In this document: positions 59,026-64,000 of the stretch, piece after piece
How the letters are laid out: every line of letters begins with the position of its first letter
Position numbering within the stretch: position 1 is the stretch's first letter
NCBI RefSeq assembly: GCF_011745365.1
Contig: NW_024468915.1
Location: 1,838,653-1,902,652, forward strand
Source of the DNA: Cryphonectria parasitica EP155
Lineage: Eukaryota; Ascomycota; Sordariomycetes; Diaporthales; Cryphonectriaceae
Length of the DNA stretch: 64,000 nt
Reading direction: 5' to 3'
The notes under the pieces: model-generated
What the model saw: the letters and a program-made list of their open reading frames with translations, nothing else
Told to the model about the DNA's origin: nothing
Database searches by the model: none
Position numbers and translations under genes: made by a program

Positions 59026-59080
59026 TGGCTTTTGACCTTGGCTTTTGACCTTGGCTTTGACCTTGGCTTTGATCTTGACC
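59026..59080. repeat. Short tandem repeat, unit ~12-13 bp
   Basis: Four successive copies of a cttggcttt(t)gac-type unit, two with four T and then shorter ones, followed by a diverged copy (cttggctttgat). Length variation of one T between copies suggests slippage or unequal exchange. Confidence 0.8.
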
Positions 59081-62000
59081 GCCAAGTCGGGGAGCGCGCC
59101 CCAGAACAAAGTGACAGCTGCAAGAGATAGGACCCTACCCGAGAGCTTGTTGGCTCGGATCTTCTTTGCTTGGCTCTCCTTACATAGTAACTGTAACCGG
59201 AGCAGCAATGCTTGGGGGTGTGCTCACGCGACACCAGGAACAAAAGCTATCCATCCATACGATTTGGGATGAGGCCCGCCCCCGTCTATGACGCCCATGA
59301 AGAAGAAAAAGAAGTTGTGCGCATTGATATGTATGTACAGTTGCCAGGGGTTTTGTTGGGATGGAAGGCCAGCTGAGTTTTTGGAGATCTTGGATCCGCG
59401 TCTCGGCTTTGCTGCGATCTGATTTGAGATGAGGCGGAGAAATATGTGCAGACACAAGAAAACGAATGAGTAAGACTGTCACCGCCACTCGGCACCGGAA
59501 CGCTGGTGTATGAAGCTGGAATGGGAGGGCCCGAAACCTCCCCCCCCCCCCCCTCTCGTTTTGCTGAGGGCTTCATGCACACACGCCAACATCTACAACA
59601 TACCAGACGCCAGATAGGCTGAGTGGTTGGCCTCCTCCTCCTCCCCTCCTCTTCCTACTTCTCTTCATCCCAACGTTCAGCATACTGCGGTAACATGACA
59701 AATCCGGGACTGCAGGTGCTCTGGTCCCGAACGGGTCGACACTTGCCCGACCAACTTTGACTGGACGAGAATTGTCCAGGGCATCAAACCAATGCATAAG
59801 CCCCCTCCATATCTAACGATGATCGCCGTCCAGGGGATCCAGTGATGCCAATTTTGTTTCTCACGACAAGGGGGGGGGGCCAAAAGGGTAAACCATTGTA
59901 GCATTGATTCTTCACAGCAACGTCCAATCCTTATCCTCGAACGAGAGAATCTGGCATGCATGGCCCCCGCGCCGTCCGGCCGCACCCTGTGCTGTTGTGC
60001 AAGGGGGGGCAACCGGAACGAAAGACCTTCTGGATCCGCGCGTCATGGACCTGCAAGACACACACACACATACAGACACAACTGTCTCAACGAATGATAG
60101 CAACACTCCTAGGGTTCACACGTTGGAGCGCGTCAAGTAAAGTGCTGATGGATCCGTGGCGGTTCGCCGATCCGGCGGGCAGGGAGAGACAAGAAATAAG
60201 CAGGGACAAAAATAAAATCCCCATGCTCGAACGTTATTTTCTTTTGGTTTCAAAGAAATCTGAGTACGCAAGGCCCTTCGGAGTCTCCGGTCCGGAGGAC
60301 TTGCAACACATGCAGGACGGGTCAGCGGCCGTTGTTGTTCAGTTGATTTGAAAACGCCGCGAGCAGCGGCCCACTTGAGCCCCGGCCCCTGACCTCGGAG
60401 TGAATAGCCGGTGCTTGAGTGATGAGCACTCAGTAGTAGCAGTAGGAAATCAACAACGTAGGAAAAAGATTACTTTTGTGCAGAGAGAGCGACCACGCTT
60501 TTTGCTTTGGAAAAGGGGGTGATGATTTGAACGTGGCGCGGACGATGCTGATCGACGCTGACCATGGCGTCTCTGCCAAGATGTCCCTGGAGGCTACTAT
60601 GTATAAAACAAACAGTCTGAAGCAGCAAGGGTTTCCGTTGGTGGAGCGTAGTAGAAAAAGAAGAAGAAGAAAGAAAGAAAGAAAGGGCGAATAAGAATAG
60701 AACAACAAGGGAAAACGTCCACGCGAAGATCAGATGGTGATCCGCATAACAGTTGCAGCCTCGGAGCAGCGAGAACGTCTGAACAATTGGCTTGTAGACC
60801 AGCGCGTTGTATCAAAACCACCACAGGCTTGCCGGCCCCGCCCCAGCGGAACACACTGCTTGTTTTGGTCACTCGAGACCTGCAAAAGGCCAGCGCCAGC
60901 CTATCAAGAGAGAGGAGAGGAGCGGGAGAGCCTGGATCGGCGAGAAAGTCTGGGGTTCCGAGGTGGTTTCATCTCATTCGGTAGACTACCTCGAAACATG
61001 GAGATGGGCGGCCCTCTCCCTCTGTTCCCGCCTTGGTATCAACAGGGGACTAAAATAGGAAGCATGGGAAGTTGCAGAAAAAAACTCCCTGTTTACACTC
61101 GATTCAAGAGAGAGAGAAGGGGGGGGGGGAGGAGGAGAAGTGTGTATATTTGTGTGTTTGCTGGGCGGAACTGATGCGACCACGGTGAACTTTCTTGAAG
61201 TACTGTACGACAGCCTGCATGTGACTGGGAGTAGGCACAGGGCAGTATCTACCGTGCTTACTTCTTGGACGACAACATTCTAGCAGGGCTTGGATTTGAC
61301 GGGACAAGAGGCATAATAAAGATTGAAACGATCAGGAACATACTATAGGAGTGTATGCTTGAGCAGCTGACGAATAGAGAGAAAACATGAAAGGCATTAC
61401 TACATAAGTCATATCACTTGCACGAGATGATACTTGGTAGGCCCTACAGGATTCGCTCCTCTGGCGTCTGACCCGCTTGAGAGAGGACGCGACCCCCTCC
61501 CCCTCCCCCCTCCCTCCCAAAAAAACAAACAAATATTGCAATGTACTATTATATCCTCGTCAATAACGGCAGGTGCTTGAGACTTGGTTTCATGAGATAA
61601 TTACTGGGTATGGCAAAAACAAGTCAGTCCACTGCGTGCCATGCATCTCGTCACACCGCCCCTTGTTTCCGAGGTTGATGTGAATCTGGAGAAAAGGTGA
61701 TATGAAGACAGGCACGGGAGAGGCATTATTGGTCAGGGTGCAGTTGAGCTATCATGGCACACCAAAGCGGCTGGTGGTGGTGGCAATGTGTGAAGGGAAG
61801 GTGAGCCCTTGCTCGCTGGCGAGCCTTGGGAGCCAACCGGATGGCCGTCGTGGATGGGTGCGTGCCGTACCGGGGTCGGTGGTCACTTGGGCAATCACGG
61901 AGAATTATTCCCTCTGCAAAAGCGCCGTTGTAGGCTGGTGGTAATTTTGGTAAAGGTCACTTACGTGTATCACGGTAGCTCGGTGAGCTCGGTGTCGTGA

Positions 62001-63399
62001 CTTTTTCTATCTTTCTTCTTCCTTCTTTTAAGCCTTTGGAAGAAAAAAAAAAGGGGGGGGGGGATCGGGTTTGGCCATGTTTCCTCTCATCCCCAGGGTT
62101 ATGCTGCTTCTTCCTATCGGCTGCCTTTCCGGTTCATCTGGAGTACAAGCAGCTTGGGGCCTCTGAGATGATCGAGGGAGTCTGGAGAGGCTTTCGTCAA
62201 AAGCAAGTTCTCCCCGGCGATGGGGCCGCTTCACCGAAAGGTTCAAGGTTACTTTTGAAAGAAGAGGCCAGCTCTCTTTCTACTTATGCCCCGCGGCCGA
62301 GCCAAGACCAGCGTTCTCCGCAGAGTTACATAGATTCATTTGCGCCTACTTGTTTTCGTTTCCCGTTCTTTTCTTGGAAGTCGTAACGTAATGTCTTGGG
62401 ACCAAGTTTTCGAATCTTACATCGATCGTGGCTGGTGACTGGTGACAGCCATGCAGCCACGGTTGAGGGGGAGGGGAGGGGTGTTTGTTTTCTCTGGTCA
62501 CTCTGACGGTCTGTTGATGAAAGCGCCGTGGCTCTCTTTCATCACGATTCAACGGCAAGTGCTGGTATAACAAGGGGAGTAGAACAAAATTAATGAGAAG
62601 AGGAAGACCAGCGTGTCGAGAACCGCTCAGTGCAACGCCGTCCCTAGTTGGCAGGCCAGCACAACCGCCAGCTGCATGCAATGTACTTTTCCATGGTCCC
62701 TCCCCCCAAAGACCTGCTTGACAATAAACATCCTGCGAGCCGTTCCTTTCACGATTTTCTGGAATACGAATGCACCTGTTTCAAGGAACGAATCTGCCAT
62801 GCCGCTTGTGGCAGCTGGCTAAAGTCTGCTGAGCCAGGGGAGGAAGTGGGGAGGGGAAGCGCTTTGATCACCAATGGCGTGCCAGACCAGTGGATTTTAA
62901 CGTAGTATGGTAGTGTATTACTATATACACTTGACCTGACGGGCGTCTACTTCAGTAAGTACAGTTCTGTAATTTGAGGGTTGATTGTAGAGGGAGATCT
63001 TTTTGACGCTGTCTGAGATTGCAACTGCGGCTCGCAGCCGTGCGACATGAGTCTTGACCGAGCCGTTGCTTTTTCTTGGCGGGGGATTCCATGCACGCAC
63101 AATCCGCCACGATCTCTGACAACCGGTAAGAGACAAGAAGATCCTGGGGTAGTATTACTGCATTTCATGTCATCGTAGCCGCTGCCTCCCCCCCCCCCCC
63201 CGGCCTTCCATTCGATCGACAAAGCCTCAGGGGGTTGGCTCGCAATCGGTTAGGCCTGTCCGATTGTACCTGCAGATTGCAGGCTTCCCACTGCAAGCAT
63301 CTCCTGCATAGTGCTTCGGGTCAAAAGCCGGGAGGGTGTCCCGGCCGTGGCAAGGGGGTGGAGGAGGGGTAGTTTCCTCGGCTAGGCGTGAGATACGAT

Positions 63400-63824
63400 C
63401 GAGGGTACTTTTCCCTCGTGGGCTGCACGACCTTTCTTTTCCTTTTTCCTCTATTGATCTTTTTCTTCTTCTTTCATGTGAGACCAGTTCAAGAGAAGTA
63501 GAAGGAAATGAACGGAAAAGAGGATCGATGGCAGATCCTTGTGGGGTGAATGGATTACTATAGAAAGAACCATTGCCGTCGGTACCCAACCCAGAGACCG
63601 AGGGGCGCTGGGACATCAAGTCGGCCCGTGAAGGAATGACAATGAGCCTTCTTTCTCCATCCCCTCATTGGGGCGGTCTTCTCTCTCCCGCTGTTCCCGT
63701 CCTGCAGGTAATCAATTTCGTGCTCTGACAGGAGCCTATTGGTGAGCCCGCCCGTGGGGTTGACAGCGGGACTTGCAGCCAAGGTGGTCTGAGATTGATG
63801 AGGCGAATGTGACGCGGAGCCCAT
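63400..63824 (-). other. Possible N-terminal exon(s) of an unidentified gene
   Basis: On the minus strand an ATG at 63824 opens a frame (MGSASHSPHQSQTTLAASPA, later LLSEHEIDYLQDG). A second frame, shifted by one base, reads RRLIVIPSRADLMSQRPSVS and then FYSNPFTPQGSAID. Both look protein-like and Ser/Pro-rich, but no GT-AG intron joins them. It could be a gene with a one-base frameshift, or coincidence. Confidence 0.2.
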
Positions 63825-64000
63825 GCTCGGAATGTGGTGGTTGGCTCGGTTGGGCCTGTGGTGTAATGTTTGCCGTACCTTCTTTCTGTCTGTGTGAGTA
63901 CGTACACACTCACACACACCGGAGGAGCCCACAGTGAACATGACAGGAGATGCAGTGCGGGCTGAAGTTGCAGTCCAAGAGGTCGTCGCGCGAACACCAA

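Larger units (their letters stand above)
56916..64000. other. Long stretch without a defensible gene
   Basis: 7.1 kb with many short overlapping frames on both strands but none with a recognisable domain. It contains C14 (59540-59553), G10 (59870-59879), G11 (61119-61129), A10G11 (62043-62063) and C14 (63188-63201), a short tandem repeat at 59026-59080 and a CA microsatellite at 60060-60070. It may be a long regulatory region for a gene beyond the window, or contain non-coding RNA. Confidence 0.45.

Noticed and set aside
1..64000. CRISPR arrays, operons or other prokaryotic features
   Set aside because: The sequence is a spliced eukaryotic genome; no regularly spaced repeats were seen.

Overview
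The window is genomic DNA of a filamentous ascomycete (Pezizomycotina, most likely Sordariomycetes). I base this on genes with many short GT-AG introns (47 to about 130 nt, most with a CTAAC/CTGAC-like branch site), PTH11-type membrane receptors, a Zn2Cys6 regulator, a cytochrome b5-fused sphingolipid desaturase and a Ty1/copia LTR retrotransposon. The species cannot be named from the sequence alone. Exon structures were assembled by hand; splice phases were checked to keep one continuous frame in every multi-exon model given here.

Region 1 (0.9-20.1 kb) is a compact housekeeping block: a Cys/His-rich hypothetical protein, the complex I 49 kDa subunit (-), an F-box-like protein, the Pol I/III subunit RPC40, the NEDD8 E1 subunit UBA3 (-) sharing a 421-bp divergent promoter with TEL2, the copper chaperone COX17, a small coiled-coil protein (-) divergent from the G-patch protein PXR1/PinX1, and a Ser/Pro-rich phospho-target-like protein (-).

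Region 2 (20.1-32.3 kb) has no convincing host gene. It holds a complete 5,073-bp copia element (23601-28673) with 233-bp LTRs differing at one base and a CTATC target duplication. Its single gag-pol frame carries five in-frame stops, no frameshift and a damaged reverse-transcriptase active site.

Region 3 (32.3-47.8 kb) contains a six-exon BTB protein, a ToxD-like medium-chain reductase and a Zn2Cys6 transcription factor, all on the minus strand. A 4.1-kb intergenic stretch separates them from a delta-8 sphingolipid desaturase.

Region 4 (49.4-56.9 kb) looks accessory: two PTH11-like seven-helix proteins flank a secreted bicovalent-type FAD oxidase (berberine-bridge family). The last 7 kb (56.9-64 kb) holds no gene I can defend, only low-confidence small frames, homopolymer G/C tracts and a short tandem repeat.
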